From positions 1 through 64,000 of the forward strand of contig JAFLJT010000206.1 of the NCBI GenBank assembly GCA_022712855.1: a DNA stretch of 64,000 nucleotides, read 5' to 3'. Origin of the DNA: Pseudodesulfovibrio sp. GTDB lineage: Bacteria; Desulfobacterota; Desulfovibrionia; Desulfovibrionales; Desulfovibrionaceae. Under the pieces are notes generated by a model. The model had not been told where the DNA came from, ran no database searches, and worked only from the letters and a program-made list of their open reading frames with translations. Position numbers and translations under genes: made by a program. Positions 63,087-64,000 of this stretch are shown piece after piece (position 1 is the first letter of the stretch; every line of letters begins with the position of its first letter).

Positions 63087-63542
63087 GTGAAGAAGACTAT
63101 TATGGCACTCACACTGATTATGGCTATTGCATTTATTTCCACCAACGCCATGGCGCGGGGAATGAACGGCGGACATGGAAACGGCTACAACATGCATTAC
63201 AATACTGGAGCCAACTCCCAAGTCGACCCCCAAGTCTATCAGGACTTCCTGAACTCCACCTCAGACCAGCGCGCAGAAATCGCTGCAGACAGAGCTGAGA
63301 TCGCAGCGCTCATGGCAAGCCCGACACCGGATGCCAAGAGGGTTCGTACCCTGACTGAGAAGATCAACAAGAATATTACCACGCTGAACGAAAAGGCAAC
63401 TGCTCTGAACCTGCCTACACACGGCATGACGGGTCACGGCATGATGGGGTCTGGAATGATGGGCCGCGGTATGATGGGTGGCGGCATGATGGGCTTCAAC
63501 GGCCATGGCAATGGCTACGGCAATGGATGCCCTAATTGGTAG
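63087..63542 (+). CDS. zraP: ZraP-like periplasmic metal-binding chaperone
   Basis: 151 residues: signal peptide (about 1-24), helical Spy/CpxP-type core (about 50-105), then a tail rich in His, Met and Gly (HGMTGHGMMGSGMM). GTG start behind GGAGG. Under the sigma-54 promoter and divergent from the ZraS-like kinase gene, as in Zra loci. Likely a zinc/copper-buffering periplasmic chaperone. Confidence 0.85.
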   Translation: MKKTIMALTLIMAIAFISTNAMARGMNGGHGNGYNMHYNTGANSQVDPQVYQDFLNSTSDQRAEIAADRAEIAALMASPTPDAKRVRTLTEKINKNITTLNEKATALNLPTHGMTGHGMMGSGMMGRGMMGGGMMGFNGHGNGYGNGCPNW

Positions 63543-63555
63543 AGTATATCACGTC

Positions 63556-63595
63556 GGCGAGAGGGAGCACCAGTTCCCTCTCGCCAACTCTTTTT
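63556..63595 (+). terminator. Hairpin between zraP-like and SHOCT genes, terminator or attenuator
   Basis: GGCGAGAGGGA (63556-63566) pairs with TCCCTCTCGCC (63575-63585), followed by AACTCTTTTT, before the SHOCT gene. Confidence 0.65.
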
Positions 63596-63611
63596 ATCTG
63601 GAGAAAATATC

Positions 63612-63869
63612 ATGTGGAATTGTAATTGGGGATTCATGAACGGCACTGGCCCAGGCTGGTTTATGGGAGGAGGCTTCGGAATGCTCTTCAACTTGTTCCT
63701 CCTCGTCGCCGCGGTGATCCTGGCATACAAGCTCATTCAGCGGTTTGTCCTTCGCCCAGAAGGAAGCAGAGACAAAAATGATTCATTGGAAATACTCAAG
63801 CGCAAATATGCCAATGGTGAAATCGATGACGAAGAATTTCGCCGAATACGAGAAGTACTCGAAGCCTAG
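63612..63869 (+). CDS. SHOCT-domain membrane protein
   Basis: 85 residues: hydrophobic helix (about 22-42) with a Gly/Met-rich start, then a SHOCT domain (LKRKYANGEIDDEEFRRI). Intact relative of the frameshifted gene at 45993. Follows the ZraP gene in the same direction. Family role is not known. Confidence 0.75.
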   Translation: MWNCNWGFMNGTGPGWFMGGGFGMLFNLFLLVAAVILAYKLIQRFVLRPEGSRDKNDSLEILKRKYANGEIDDEEFRRIREVLEA

Positions 63870-64000
63870 TGTGTCAATTTTGAACTCGGCGTGATCTCGT
63901 ATAATCCCCCAACAGTCGCCGGTCACTCTATTAAAAAATAATGACGTTATACTGTTAGCATAGCCCCTTTTGTCGTAGATATTACAGTCAAGCTGTCATC
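63870..64000. other. Window end, no feature recognised
   Basis: I see no gene, site or repeat here. Confidence 0.5.

Noticed and set aside
1-64000. CRISPR arrays, tRNA, rRNA or phage genes
   Set aside because: No regularly spaced repeats, no tRNA-like cloverleaf and no structural or integrase genes were recognised.

Overview
The window looks like a chromosomal segment of a Gram-negative, moderately GC-rich bacterium. Many two-component, HD-GYP and PP2C regulators, orphan RRM proteins and a membrane cytochrome b suggest a Desulfovibrionaceae-like Desulfobacterota member. That placement is inference: no rRNA or other taxonomic marker is present.

Layout. (1) 1-10,484 is ordinary-looking chromosome: the end of a sugar ABC transporter operon, an RRM RNA-binding protein behind a structured leader, an HD-GYP protein, two tandem paralogous membrane-anchored proteins, a DUF2721 protein, an SLC13 transporter, two AT-rich orphan genes and a PfpI/DJ-1 protein. 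(2) 10,485-42,325 reads as the cargo of a decayed Tn7-like transposon. It starts with a TGT-led 20-bp TnsB-type site. It ends with two inverted copies of that site 20 bp apart, next to a truncated tnsA. Inside are about 25 genes in two converging transcription units: a periplasmic binding protein/sensor kinase/response-regulator unit (plus strand), and a long minus-strand unit for a probable exopolysaccharide. The latter has a BcsA-like GT2 synthase without PilZ, five DUF3131 proteins, a predicted beta-rich exported protein, an Alg5-like GT2, an ArnE/ArnF-like flippase pair, a GT39 enzyme fused to LamG domains, and RsbU/STAS/RsbW-type partner-switching regulators. (3) After a 5-bp gap a second set of the same sites (42,331-42,426) opens in the opposite orientation, as expected for the left end of a second element inserted in tandem. 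Its far end is not in the window. (4) 42,500-64,000 is a metal-stress region: cytochrome b, decayed copper genes (multicopper oxidase fragment, frameshifted copB), Met/His-rich and YHS/TRASH proteins, a copper-type P-ATPase, merA with a MerC-like protein and merR under a classic 19-bp-spacer promoter, and a ZraP/ZraS/ZraR-like system with a textbook sigma-54 promoter.

How it fits together. The first island couples extracellular sensing to a partner-switch cascade (kinase, RR-PP2C, STAS, anti-sigma-like kinase) and to lipid-linked sugar synthesis, flipping and polymer modification. I think it is the most novel system here. The second region deals with Cu, Hg and Zn-type stress. Several genes are decaying (tnsA, a binding-protein remnant, multicopper oxidase, copB, a SHOCT protein, a PP2C fragment), as expected for layered mobile cargo.
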